Origin: Flavobacterium sp. HSC-32F16
GTDB taxonomy: Bacteria > Bacteroidota > Bacteroidia > Flavobacteriales > Flavobacteriaceae
Length of the DNA: 64,000 nt
NCBI RefSeq assembly: GCF_024171645.1
Contig: NZ_JALKAC010000008.1
Location: 62,001 to 126,000, forward strand
Direction of reading: 5' to 3'
Part shown: positions 1 to 8,030 of the stretch, one piece after another
Layout of the letters: each line of letters starts with the position of its first letter
Numbering within the stretch: the first letter of the stretch is position 1
Program-made: the position numbers and the translations under genes
The notes under the pieces: model-generated
Database searches by the model: none
Told to the model about the DNA's origin: nothing
The model's input: the letters and a program-made list of their open reading frames with translations, nothing else

Positions 1-874
1 TATCTTCTAACATAGCTTTTCTTCTGTCTCCAAAACCAGGTGCTTTTACAGCAGCAATTTTAAGAGCACCACGAAGTTTGTTTACTACTAAAGTAGATAA
101 AGCTTCTCCGTCAACATCCTCAGCAATAATTAATAATGGTTTTCCTGATTGTGCAACCGGCTCTAAAACTGGTAATAATTCTTTTAAAGAAGATACTTTT
201 TTGTCGTATAATAAGATATATGGAGAGTCTAATTCAACTTCCATTTTCTCTGGATTTGTTACGAAATAAGGAGAAAGATATCCTCTGTCAAACTGCATTC
301 CTTCAACAACGTCAACAAAAGTATCAGTTCCTTTAGCCTCTTCAACAGTAATAACACCTTCTTTACCCACTTTTGCGAAAGCTGTAGCGATTAATTCACC
401 AATAACTTCGTCATTGTTAGCAGAGATAGAAGCGATTTGTTTGATTTTGTCAGAATCACTTCCAACAACCTTAGCCTGAGAAGCTAAGTCAGCAACGATA
501 GCTTCAACAGCTTTATCGATACCACGTTTTAAATCCATTGGATTTGCGCCTGCAGCAACGTTTTTAAGACCTTCTTTTACGATAGCCTGAGCTAACACTG
601 TAGCAGTTGTAGTTCCGTCACCTGCTAAATCATTGGTTTTAGAAGCAACTTCTTTTACCATTTGAGCGCCCATGTTTTCTAATGGGTCTTTTAATTCGAT
701 TTCTTTTGCAACAGAAACACCATCTTTAGTAACTGTTGGTCCGCCAAATGATTTTCCAATGATTACATTACGACCTTTTGGTCCTAGAGTTACTTTTACA
801 GCATTTGCTAATGCATCAACACCACGTTTTAATCCGTCACGTGCTTCAATATCAAATTTTATATCTTTTGCCAT
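1..874 (-). CDS. groL: Chaperonin GroEL (60 kDa), 3' part beyond window edge
   Basis: This is the N-terminal 291 residues of the ATP-driven protein-folding chaperonin; the gene continues past base 1. The translation begins MAKDIKFDIEARDGLKRG and contains the ATP-binding segments TLGPKGRNV and DGTTTATVLAQA that are typical of GroEL. The start is the ATG at 874, preceded by an A-rich stretch. It lies 129 bp downstream of groES on the same strand, the usual groESL order, so the two are probably co-transcribed. It forms the cytoplasmic two-ring folding cage with GroES as lid. The identification is firm; only the truncation limits the description. Confidence 0.97.
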   Translation of the reverse strand, partial: MAKDIKFDIEARDGLKRGVDALANAVKVTLGPKGRNVIIGKSFGGPTVTKDGVSVAKEIELKDPLENMGAQMVKEVASKTNDLAGDGTTTATVLAQAIVKEGLKNVAAGANPMDLKRGIDKAVEAIVADLASQAKVVGSDSDKIKQIASISANNDEVIGELIATAFAKVGKEGVITVEEAKGTDTFVDVVEGMQFDRGYLSPYFVTNPEKMEVELDSPYILLYDKKVSSLKELLPVLEPVAQSGKPLLIIAEDVDGEALSTLVVNKLRGALKIAAVKAPGFGDRRKAMLED

Positions 875-892
875 TTTTTTTATTTGCTTTAG

Positions 893-918
893 GCAGTAGG
901 CTTTAAGCTTTCTACTGC
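893..918 (-). other. Inverted repeat just upstream of groEL start
   Basis: GCAGTAG (893-899) and CTACTGC (912-918) can pair around a 12-base loop about 20 bp ahead of the groEL ATG, in the groES-groEL spacer. There is no T-run, so it does not look like a terminator. It may affect mRNA processing or groEL translation; this is inference. Confidence 0.35.
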
Positions 919-1003
919 TGGATTAAGTTTGTTTAAAGTTTGATTTGTTTCAAGTTATTTTAGTCTTAATTCATAAATACTCACAACTTGATACATATTA
1001 TTT

Positions 1004-1279
1004 TTAAATTATCGCTAAGATATCATCCTCACGCATGATCAGATAATCAGTTCCTTCCAGTTTTAATTCTGTTCCTGCGTATTTACCATAAAGTACAGTA
1101 TCACCAACTTTTACGGTCATAGTGTGGTCTTTAGATCCGTTTCCTACTGCAACAACAGTTCCTTTTTGTGGTTTTTCTTTGGCAGTATCTGGAATAAAAA
1201 TCCCTGAGGCAGTTTTAGTTTCAGCAGCAACAGGCTCAATAAGTACTCTGTCTGAAAGCGGTTTAATGTTTAAGGCCAT
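1004..1279 (-). CDS. groS: Co-chaperonin GroES (10 kDa)
   Basis: A 91-residue protein, the normal GroES length. It starts MALNIKPLSDRVLIEP and carries the mobile-loop region TKTASGIFIPDTAKEKPQKG and the conserved segment VGDTVLYGKYAGTEL. It caps the GroEL cylinder in the cytoplasm and is the first gene of the groES-groEL pair. A terminator hairpin belonging to secG separates it from the upstream gene, so it should have its own promoter, though I saw no clear TAnnTTTG box. Very confident. Confidence 0.98.
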   Translation of the reverse strand: MALNIKPLSDRVLIEPVAAETKTASGIFIPDTAKEKPQKGTVVAVGNGSKDHTMTVKVGDTVLYGKYAGTELKLEGTDYLIMREDDILAII

Positions 1280-1370
1280 GATTTTATATTATTATAGTTA
1301 TACGTTTTTTAATGTTCTTTTAAACTTTCAGAAATTATGCCATGCTCTGTAAACTGACATTTTTTCCTAA

Positions 1371-1404
1371 AAAAAATGCCAGCTTTGACAGGCTGGCATT
1401 TTAA
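1371..1404 (-). terminator. Rho-independent terminator after secG
   Basis: AATGCCAGC and GCTGGCATT form a strong stem around a short loop, followed on the minus strand by a T-run (the A-run at 1371-1378). It sits between the secG stop and the groES start. Confidence 0.8.
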
Positions 1405-1419
1405 TTTATATCAAAATTA

Positions 1420-1761
1420 TTATTTTGCTGCTGGTGCTGCCGGAGCAGGAGTTTGCTGTGCTGGTGCAGCTGGTGCAGTTGCAGCCGGAGCTTCACCTTT
1501 TTCAATAATTTTAGATCCTGTATCACCTAAAGCTCCAGTGAAGCTTAAGCTTGAAAGCAAGATTAAAGCAATCAGAATAGTAGCTAATGTCCAAGTACTT
1601 TTGTCTAAAAAGTCAGTTGTTTTTTGTACACCGCCTAACATTTGAGTTCCGCTGATAGTAGAAGATAATCCTCCTCCTTTAGGGTTCTGTACCATAATTA
1701 CTACGATCAATAGAAAGCAAACTATTGTGATTAAAACTAAGAAAATTGAAAATGTGCTCAT
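1420..1761 (-). CDS. secG: Preprotein translocase subunit SecG
   Basis: A 113-residue inner-membrane protein with two hydrophobic segments (about residues 3-24 and 57-78) separated by the loop VQNPKGGGLSSTISG, the SecG signature. SecG assists SecYE in moving proteins across the inner membrane. The C-terminal tail after the second helix is rich in Ala and Pro (APAATAPAAPAQQTPAPAA), as often seen in Bacteroidetes SecG. It starts 4 bp after the stop of the acidic TPR-type gene and is followed by a strong terminator, so it ends that operon. Confidence 0.95.
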   Translation of the reverse strand: MSTFSIFLVLITIVCFLLIVVIMVQNPKGGGLSSTISGTQMLGGVQKTTDFLDKSTWTLATILIALILLSSLSFTGALGDTGSKIIEKGEAPAATAPAAPAQQTPAPAAPAAK

Positions 1762-1765
1762 TGTA

Positions 1766-3514
1766 TTAATTGTTATTGTTATTTTGTTGTAAAATCTTTA
1801 TATCCGAAATGCGGTCTGCAAAGAAACTAATTTTTTCTGGATATTTCAAAATTAATATTTCATATGCTTGTATGGCCTTTGTATATTTTTTTTGTTCCAA
1901 ATATACTCGTGCTAAAGTCTCTGTCATAAGGTATGAACTTTCCTCTTCATTGATGTTAAATTGAATAGGAGGAGTTGCCATTGTTGGTTTTATAGGAGAA
2001 ATTTTTGGGTTTGCTTCTATAAATCTGTCAATAATTTCGGCCTTTTTCTTTTTTTCTTCCTCAACAGAAACTATTTCAGTTGTTTCAGTGGTTTTTTTTT
2101 CACCGTTTTCACTTTCGTTTGAAGTTTCGCTGCGGTCAATAGGTTCTGCTCTTGCCAGTTGAAGCCATTCCTGGAAAGAATGTTTTTCGCTTACAGAAAA
2201 ATCGATCGGTTTTCCTATTTCTAAATTTTCCTGAGCTTCTTTTACGGTTTCAGAAATTTCAATCTCAGGAGTTTCAACCTCAGGAGTTTCAACCTCAGGA
2301 GTTTCGAATTCTAAAAGCTCAACTTTTTCAGTAATTTCTTCAATAACAGCTGATTCTTCGGTAGTTTTTACTTCTTCGGCAATTACAGGTTCTTCAAAAG
2401 TAACATTTGCTGCTTCTTTTATAGACACCAGAACTGATTCTTCAACTGGATCAATATGTACTTCCGGAATTTCATCATCTACAAATTCATCAAAGAAAGT
2501 AGCTCTCACAACAGGTTTTTCGATAACCGAATCAGCTGTTTTTTCTTCAACTTCTGCTACTTCTTTAAAAGTATTTAATATTTCTTCTTCACTTGGTGCA
2601 GCAATTGTTTCTTCTTCTGGAGCTGGTTCAAAAGCTGGCTCTTCAGTTTCAGTAACTTCTTTAAAAGTATTTAGTATTTCTTCTTCACTTGGAGTGAGAA
2701 CAGATTCAATAACGACTCCTTCAACTGGTTTGTCTTTTATTTCTTCAGTTTCTACAGAAGTGTTTGTCATTTCTTCTTCTTCAAAAATTTCAATTGAATT
2801 GTTTACAGCTTCAGCTGTTTCTTCAACTTCAGTTACTTCTTTAAAAGAATTGAATATCTCTTCTTCGTTTAGAATTGCGATTGGCTGTTCAGAAATTATT
2901 TCTTCTTTATTTTCTTCAACTTCGCTGATTTCTTTGAAAGTACTTAGTATTTCTTCTTCGGTTGGAATAATGAACTCAGTTTCTTCAATTATTTGTTCTT
3001 CAGTTTTTGTTAAAGGATCAGTTACAATTTGCTCTGTTTGAGTTGAAACTGACTGCTCAATAATAGGTTCTTCTGTTTTTTGTTGAATTTTAGAAGGCTC
3101 TTCAAAAACTACCGTTGTCGCTTCTTTAATCGATTTTAAAATAGATTGTTCAATAGGATCGATACGAACTTCCGGAGCTTTCTTAACTTCTTCAAATGTA
3201 ACAACCTCACTGTCAAAAACATTAATCTCTAAAAGGTCTTTAAGTTTTTGATCGTAAAAATCATTCTGAATAGAAGTAAAGGTTTCAGAAGTTATAAAGT
3301 CAAACAAAACCGAACGATCTGCGGTATGTGCAGCCGTTACTTTTAAAGCATAATTATACTTAAAACTGTTTTGATTGTAAAGCCCTTTTAGTCGAAGTGC
3401 TCTTGCACTTTGAAAATATGGAAATTCATTCAAAACACTTCCTAATGCTTCTGCCTGCTTTTCTGTAATAGCATCGGGTTTGTTCATTAAGTAGGTATAA
3501 TCAGTAACGTTCAT
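1766..3514 (-). CDS. Acidic repeat protein with C-terminal TPR-like helices
   Basis: A 582-residue protein of unknown function. The first 100 residues and the last 70 look like ordinary folded, helical sequence; the end (LARVYLEQKKYTKAIQAYE) fits a TPR motif. The middle, about residues 110-450, is extremely Glu-rich and low in complexity. It contains four copies of a unit like EEEILNTFKEVTEVEE, two copies of a unit like IDPIEQSILKSIKEA, and a VETPEVETPE run. No signal peptide or membrane span is visible, so it is probably cytoplasmic. It lies between lptE and secG on one strand with short spacers, which suggests an envelope-biogenesis operon but does not prove a role. The repeat count may vary among strains. 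Confidence 0.8.
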   Translation of the reverse strand: MNVTDYTYLMNKPDAITEKQAEALGSVLNEFPYFQSARALRLKGLYNQNSFKYNYALKVTAAHTADRSVLFDFITSETFTSIQNDFYDQKLKDLLEINVFDSEVVTFEEVKKAPEVRIDPIEQSILKSIKEATTVVFEEPSKIQQKTEEPIIEQSVSTQTEQIVTDPLTKTEEQIIEETEFIIPTEEEILSTFKEISEVEENKEEIISEQPIAILNEEEIFNSFKEVTEVEETAEAVNNSIEIFEEEEMTNTSVETEEIKDKPVEGVVIESVLTPSEEEILNTFKEVTETEEPAFEPAPEEETIAAPSEEEILNTFKEVAEVEEKTADSVIEKPVVRATFFDEFVDDEIPEVHIDPVEESVLVSIKEAANVTFEEPVIAEEVKTTEESAVIEEITEKVELLEFETPEVETPEVETPEIEISETVKEAQENLEIGKPIDFSVSEKHSFQEWLQLARAEPIDRSETSNESENGEKKTTETTEIVSVEEEKKKKAEIIDRFIEANPKISPIKPTMATPPIQFNINEEESSYLMTETLARVYLEQKKYTKAIQAYEILILKYPEKISFFADRISDIKILQQNNNNN

Positions 3515-3609
3515 TATTTATTGTTTAATCGTTATTTTTGTTTAATCGTTTATGTTTAAATGCTTTAAAAATCGATTAAATGGTTAACCGATTTTGACAA
3601 ATAAACATT

Positions 3610-4128
3610 TTACCATTTTGCCAGTGATTCATTAAAAATATCCTGAGTAATTCTCTCAAAAATAGTTTTAACAGCCTCATTTAAAACTGATCCCGTTGGA
3701 AGTGCTGTTCCGGGGAAATCGTAATAAAATTCAAAAGGCTTTTCAAAATCATCTGTTTCTTTCTTTTTATTTGTAAACCTTACATTAATACGAATTGTCA
3801 AACGGTTTTGTGCAGCGCCAACATCACCTGTTGATGTCACAGCTGTTGCTGTCATTGGCGTGATTCTGTAATCAACAATTTCACCTTCATAAGCTAGTTC
3901 ACCTCCATTACTTACCAGGTTTAAATTGGTCTGATTCATAATCAAATCCTGTAATGCCAATGTAAAGTCTCTGTCGATTCCAGGCTCAACCAAATCAGCA
4001 TTATTGTGAAAAAAGCTAACCTGAAAAGTTTTAGCATCTATTGGACTTGCTCCTGTAAAGTTATAAACGCCGCATCCGCTGAAAGTTGTTGCAGCTAATA
4101 GGAGTAAAAGATATTTTATGTGTTTCAT
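3610..4128 (-). CDS. lptE: LptE-family outer-membrane LPS-assembly lipoprotein
   Basis: A 172-residue lipoprotein: KYLLLLLAATTFSGC is a type II signal peptide with the lipidated Cys at residue 19. I chose the ATG at 4128; an in-frame start 15 codons upstream would bury the signal peptide. The mature sequence begins GVYNFTGASP and matches the LptE family, which plugs LptD and helps place lipopolysaccharide in the outer leaflet. It follows the sigma-54 activator by about 100 bp on the same strand and precedes the acidic TPR-type gene. Confidence 0.85.
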   Translation of the reverse strand: MKHIKYLLLLLAATTFSGCGVYNFTGASPIDAKTFQVSFFHNNADLVEPGIDRDFTLALQDLIMNQTNLNLVSNGGELAYEGEIVDYRITPMTATAVTSTGDVGAAQNRLTIRINVRFTNKKKETDDFEKPFEFYYDFPGTALPTGSVLNEAVKTIFERITQDIFNESLAKW

Positions 4129-4225
4129 TTTATTTTGAGGATTGCTTTGCCAGTTTGCTGAGGCTAGGGTCAAAGATATTCATTTCGTTTAAAACATTTT
4201 TGAGTTTTAACTTCTTTGGCGGAAA

Positions 4226-5488
4226 TTACAAATCAAATTGTTTAATTTTTCGGTATAAAGTTCTTTCTGAAATCCCTAGTTCATCTGCAGCAGCTTTTCG
4301 TTTTCCTTTATTTTTCTCTAATGATTTTTTGATCATTTCAATTTCTTTTTGTTCCAAACGCAGAATTTCTTCTTCTTCAATAGTTTCGGCAAACAAATAA
4401 TTGTCTTCTGGAATCTGCTGATAATTTTCTTCGCGAACACTTGGTGTCATAACCGCAGTTCTTGGTTCTTCTTCAAAATCAATTTCACTGTCATTTTCCT
4501 GAGAGCCGTATATTTTCTGAATCAAATTTGGATTAATATCCTGCATTTTAGAAGTCCCGCCATTTTTCATTAATTCTAAAGTCAGCTTTTTCAAATCGTT
4601 TAAGTCACTTTTCATATCAAAAAGTACTTTGTAAAGGATATCTCTTTCGGTGCTAAAATCGCTGTCTTTCTTTTTGTCATTTATTACAGAAGGCAGATTG
4701 CTTCCTTCTGATGGAAGATAAGAAGATAGTGTAGAGGCCGAAATCTCACGATTGGTTTCTAAAACTGAAATTTGTTCTGCCACATTTCGAAGCTGGCGAA
4801 TGTTTCCGTTCCATCTAAATTTTTGAAGTACGTTTACCGCATCATCATCTAATTTTAATGGTGGCATTTTGTATTTATGGGCAAAATCGGCCACAAATTT
4901 TCTGAACAATAAATGAATGTCGTCATTTCGCTCACGCAAAGGCGGCAATGTAATCTCGACTGTTGTTAAACGATAGTATAAATCCTCACGAAATTTTCCT
5001 TTTTCGATTGCATTAAACAAGTTTACGTTTGTTGCCGCTACAATACGAACATTGGTTTTTTGAACCTGAGATGAACCTACTTTTATAAATTCACCATTTT
5101 CAAGAACACGCAGTAATCTAACTTGAGTTGTAAGTGGTAATTCCCCAACTTCATCAAGAAAGATCGTTCCGCCGTCAGCAACTTCAAAATACCCTTCACG
5201 TGTGCTTGTCGCACCTGTAAAAGCCCCTTTTTCGTGTCCAAAAAGTTCACTGTCAATAGTTCCCTCCGGAATCGCTCCGCAGTTTACGGCAATATATTTA
5301 CCATGCTTTCTGTGTGAAAGAGAATGTATGATTCTAGGAATGTTTTCTTTACCAACACCACTTTCCCCAGTTACCATAACCGAAATATCAGTCGGAGCAA
5401 CCTGAATGGCTTTTTCTATGGCACGATTTAATTTTGGATCATTACCAATAATCTCAAATCGTTGTTTTATTGCTTGAACTGTTTCCAT
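4226..5488 (-). CDS. Sigma-54-dependent transcriptional activator (AAA+), no receiver domain
   Basis: A 420-residue bacterial enhancer-binding protein. The AAA+ domain starts almost at the N-terminus: Walker A GESGVGKE at 41-48, the sigma-54 contact loop GAFTGA at 88-93, Walker B TIFLDEVGEL near 108-117, and the arginine-finger region before 190. A linker rich in Asp/Glu follows, and a Fis-type helix-turn-helix closes the protein (KRKAAADELGISERTLYRK). It lacks the N-terminal receiver or GAF domain of most relatives, so it is either constitutively active or controlled by a partner or by expression. It lies upstream of lptE on the same strand. Its targets are not evident from this window. Confidence 0.93.
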   Translation of the reverse strand: METVQAIKQRFEIIGNDPKLNRAIEKAIQVAPTDISVMVTGESGVGKENIPRIIHSLSHRKHGKYIAVNCGAIPEGTIDSELFGHEKGAFTGATSTREGYFEVADGGTIFLDEVGELPLTTQVRLLRVLENGEFIKVGSSQVQKTNVRIVAATNVNLFNAIEKGKFREDLYYRLTTVEITLPPLRERNDDIHLLFRKFVADFAHKYKMPPLKLDDDAVNVLQKFRWNGNIRQLRNVAEQISVLETNREISASTLSSYLPSEGSNLPSVINDKKKDSDFSTERDILYKVLFDMKSDLNDLKKLTLELMKNGGTSKMQDINPNLIQKIYGSQENDSEIDFEEEPRTAVMTPSVREENYQQIPEDNYLFAETIEEEEILRLEQKEIEMIKKSLEKNKGKRKAAADELGISERTLYRKIKQFDL

Positions 5489-5581
5489 ATCGATTTTGTT
5501 TCAAGTTTTTAATTGTTTTAGGTTTCAAGTTTTATAACTTTGACCATAAACTTTTAAACTTTTGGCTTATATTTTTTCTTT

Positions 5582-5613
5582 TGCCACGAATTTCACGAAT
5601 TTTCACGAATTTT
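5582..5613. repeat. Imperfect inverted repeat, downstream side of GxxExxY gene
   Basis: The segment GCCACGAATTTCACGAATTT, followed by TCACGAATTTTT, is an internally repeated unit. Its reverse complement recurs in decayed form at 6042-6074, on the other side of the GxxExxY gene. Confidence 0.7.
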
Positions 5614-5623
5614 TGAAATTGGC

Positions 5624-5995
5624 TTAATGAATAACTCTTTTATGTTGTAATGACTTTTTATTAAAGTTAACAATAATTCCTAAATCACTATCTGCAAGTT
5701 TTAAATAATTAATTGTTTGAGCCGTATGTTCATCAATTATATCTTTTGACGCTTTAACTTCTAAAATAATTTCATCATAGACCACAAAATCAGCATAGAA
5801 TTTATGGGCTAAAACAATGTCTTTGTATTTAATGTTATATTCCTTTTCACGTTCAAATGGAATATTGTGTTTCCTAAATTCATACTCCAATGCATCTTTG
5901 TAAACTATTTCAAGAAGTCCTCCGCCAAGTATTCTATGAATTTCCATGCAAATGCCAACAATTTTATAATACTCTTCTTTTCTGTACAATTCCAT
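5624..5995 (-). CDS. GxxExxY family protein
   Basis: A 123-residue protein with the name-giving pattern GGGLLEIVYKDALEYEF near residues 24-40, and a later FYADFVVYDEIILEVKA segment that resembles the D-(E/Q)xK core of PD-(D/E)xK nuclease folds (D, E and K of ADFVV...ILEVKA). The biochemical role of this family is unknown. The nuclease-like reading comes from the pattern, not from any test. It interrupts the spacer between miaB and the sigma-54 activator and is flanked by imperfect inverted repeats, so it may be a mobile insertion. Confidence 0.85.
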   Translation of the reverse strand: MELYRKEEYYKIVGICMEIHRILGGGLLEIVYKDALEYEFRKHNIPFEREKEYNIKYKDIVLAHKFYADFVVYDEIILEVKASKDIIDEHTAQTINYLKLADSDLGIIVNFNKKSLQHKRVIH

Positions 5996-6041
5996 AAATT
6001 CACTTTTTAAGCAAATTTATTAAACGAGGAACAAAATGAAA

Positions 6042-6074
6042 GAAAATTCGTGTAAATTAGTGGAATTTGTGGCA
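6042..6074. repeat. Imperfect inverted repeat, upstream side of GxxExxY gene
   Basis: AAAATTCGTGTAAATTAGTG continuing into GAATTTGTGGCA is the partner, in reverse orientation, of the repeat at 5582-5613. The match is decayed but runs over most of about 32 bases. Confidence 0.65.
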
Positions 6075-6082
6075 GATAAGTT

Positions 6083-7528
6083 TTAATTCATTTCACTCAA
6101 ACCTACAGCTTCACCTTTTAAAGTTCCACTCGTACAGCTTGTGATTTTTACGTTTACGAAATCACCAATTTTATAATTCTCTTTCGGAAAAACTACCGTA
6201 ATACTTTGAGAATTTCTTCCTGAGAATTCTTCTTTTGACTTCTTAGAAACCTTTTCTACTAAAACTTCAACTGTCTTTCCAACAAATTCTTCACTTCTAA
6301 ACCAAGCGTGTTTTTGCTGTAAGTCTACAATTTCCTGCAATCTTCGTGCTTTAGTTTCTTCTTCAACATCATCTTTCATTTTTCTTCCGGCCAAAGTTCC
6401 GGGACGTTCAGAATACGAATACATGTAACCGAAATTATATTTTACATATTCCATTAAACTCATCGTATCTTGGTGATCTTGTTCAGTTTCAGTTGGGAAA
6501 CCGGCAATCATATCCTGCGAAATCGAAGCGTCCGGAACAATTGCTCTGATTTTATCAATCAAAGTCATGTATTCTTCACGAGAGTGCAGACGATTCATTT
6601 CTTTCAAAATTCGGTTACTTCCAGATTGAACCGGCAAGTGAATATGTTTACAGATATTTGGATATTTCGCAATAACATGAAGAATGCTTTCATGCATGTC
6701 CTGCGGATTAGAAGTCGAAAATCGAATACGCATTTTAGGAAAGCCAACAGCAACCATTTCAAGTAATTGATCAAAATCGACTGCAGTTGCTTTTTGCATA
6801 TCTGAAGCATTTACGAAATCTTTTTTCAAACCGCCGCCGTACCAAAGGTAACTGTCAACGTTTTGGCCAAGAAGTGTAATTTCCTTAAAGCCTTTATTCC
6901 ATAAATCCTGAATTTCGTTCATAATACTTTGCGGTTCACGGCTTCGCTCGCGTCCGCGTGTAAAAGGAACAACGCAAAACGTACACATATTATCGCACCC
7001 GCGAGTGATTGAAACTAAAGCAGTAATTCCGTTACTCATCAAACGAACTGGTGAAATATCTCCGTAAGTTTCTTCTTTTGATAAAATTACATTAATAGCG
7101 TCACGTCCTTCTTCAACTTCTGCTAATAAATTCGGCAGATCTTTGTAAGCATCAGGACCAACAACAAGATCAACTATTTTTTCTTCTTCCAAAAACTGAC
7201 TTTTTAAACGCTCGGCCATACAGCCCAAAACGCCCACTTTCATTTTTGGATTCGTGCGTTTTACGGCATTATATTTTTCAAGACGTTTACGAATAGTTTG
7301 TTCTGCTTTGTCACGAATTGAGCACGTGTTAACCAAAACCAAATCAGCTTCTTCTAAAATAGAAGTGGTGTTATATCCACCTTCAGATAAAATGGAAGCT
7401 ACGACTTCACTGTCCGAAAAATTCATCGCACAACCGTAACTTTCTATAAATAGTTTTTTAGTATTCTCAGGTTTATTCTCTAAAACAAGACTTTGACCCT
7501 GTTTACTTTCTTCAATAATCTTTTCCAT
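6083..7528 (-). CDS. miaB: tRNA-2-methylthio-N6-dimethylallyladenosine synthase MiaB
   Basis: A 481-residue radical-SAM methylthiotransferase that adds the methylthio group to i6A37 of tRNAs reading UNN codons. The N-terminal UPF0004 domain supplies three cluster Cys (SYGCAMN, VNTCSIRD, VLGCMAE). The radical-SAM motif CDNMCTFC is near residue 178 and is followed by VVPFTRGRERSR, the MiaB hallmark. A TRAM domain ends the protein (VEVLVEKVSKKS onward). The length is normal. It is read from the promoter at 7546-7577, and the GxxExxY gene lies downstream. Confidence 0.96.
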   Translation of the reverse strand: MEKIIEESKQGQSLVLENKPENTKKLFIESYGCAMNFSDSEVVASILSEGGYNTTSILEEADLVLVNTCSIRDKAEQTIRKRLEKYNAVKRTNPKMKVGVLGCMAERLKSQFLEEEKIVDLVVGPDAYKDLPNLLAEVEEGRDAINVILSKEETYGDISPVRLMSNGITALVSITRGCDNMCTFCVVPFTRGRERSREPQSIMNEIQDLWNKGFKEITLLGQNVDSYLWYGGGLKKDFVNASDMQKATAVDFDQLLEMVAVGFPKMRIRFSTSNPQDMHESILHVIAKYPNICKHIHLPVQSGSNRILKEMNRLHSREEYMTLIDKIRAIVPDASISQDMIAGFPTETEQDHQDTMSLMEYVKYNFGYMYSYSERPGTLAGRKMKDDVEEETKARRLQEIVDLQQKHAWFRSEEFVGKTVEVLVEKVSKKSKEEFSGRNSQSITVVFPKENYKIGDFVNVKITSCTSGTLKGEAVGLSEMN

Positions 7529-7545
7529 TGTAAAATTTCAAAGTG

Positions 7546-7577
7546 CAAAGATAGGGTAAATACGGTCAATATGACAA
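7546..7577 (-). promoter_or_regulatory. Bacteroidetes-type promoter for miaB
   Basis: On the minus strand a TTG (7575-7577) is followed after 21 bp by TATCTTTG (7546-7553). This fits the phylum's TTG / TAnnTTTG boxes and lies 18 bp before the miaB start. Confidence 0.6.
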
Positions 7578-7590
7578 GATGGCAGAGGAG

Positions 7591-7800
7591 AAATTTTAGA
7601 TTTTGGATTTTAGATTTGAGATTGATAGAAAGAAAATCAATTAGTGAGGAATATAAAATCTCAAATCAGCAATCTAAAATATTAAACAGCCACTGATTGA
7701 AGATTAAATAGATTCTCAAAGTTTAGTGAATATTGCAAAGAACTTTCAATTTATATTAAATCTTTGCGTAAAAACCTTGTGAACTTTGCGGTTAAATTTC
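7591..7800. repeat. Intergenic repeats between miaB and topA
   Basis: The 500-bp divergent spacer holds no convincing gene. It contains an inverted repeat (TTTTAGATTTGAGATT near 7609-7624 against AAATCTCAAATCAGC near 7656-7670) and the motif TTTGCGGTTAAAT near 7786-7798. That motif recurs in the palindrome at 36.1-36.3 kb. Confidence 0.5.
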
Positions 7801-8004
7801 AGATTAAGTAACTCACATTTTATGTTGAAGTTATAATACCTGGTTTCATAATCTAAAATAAAGAGATTTCTCGGTCATGAATCATTAAAAGTCATACCTA
7901 TATATATATTACAGAATATTACAGATAAATCTGCAATTTTAAGTTTCATAATATCAAAATACCTCAAAAATGCATTCGTAAGGTTAATATTTAAAAAAAA
8001 TAAA

Positions 8005-8012
8005 TACTTTTG
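8005..8012 (+). promoter_or_regulatory. -7 box of the topA promoter
   Basis: TACTTTTG matches TAnnTTTG, 18 bp before the topA ATG. No good -33 TTG is seen at normal spacing. The box overlaps a possible TTG start at 8010, which argues that translation begins at 8031. Confidence 0.55.
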
Positions 8013-8030
8013 TTGCAGAAAATAAGAGCA

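Noticed and set aside
2265..2310. Short direct repeats, possible CRISPR
   Set aside because: The units (CAGGAGTTTCAAC) are adjacent with no spacers and encode the VETPE run of the acidic protein. I saw no CRISPR array or cas gene in the window.
2694..3041. A 115-codon plus-strand ORF rich in Ser
   Set aside because: It is the mirror of Glu-codon repeats in the acidic gene on the other strand.
8010..8030. Upstream TTG start for topA
   Set aside because: It lies inside the TACTTTTG promoter box, and the family N-terminus begins at the ATG at 8031.
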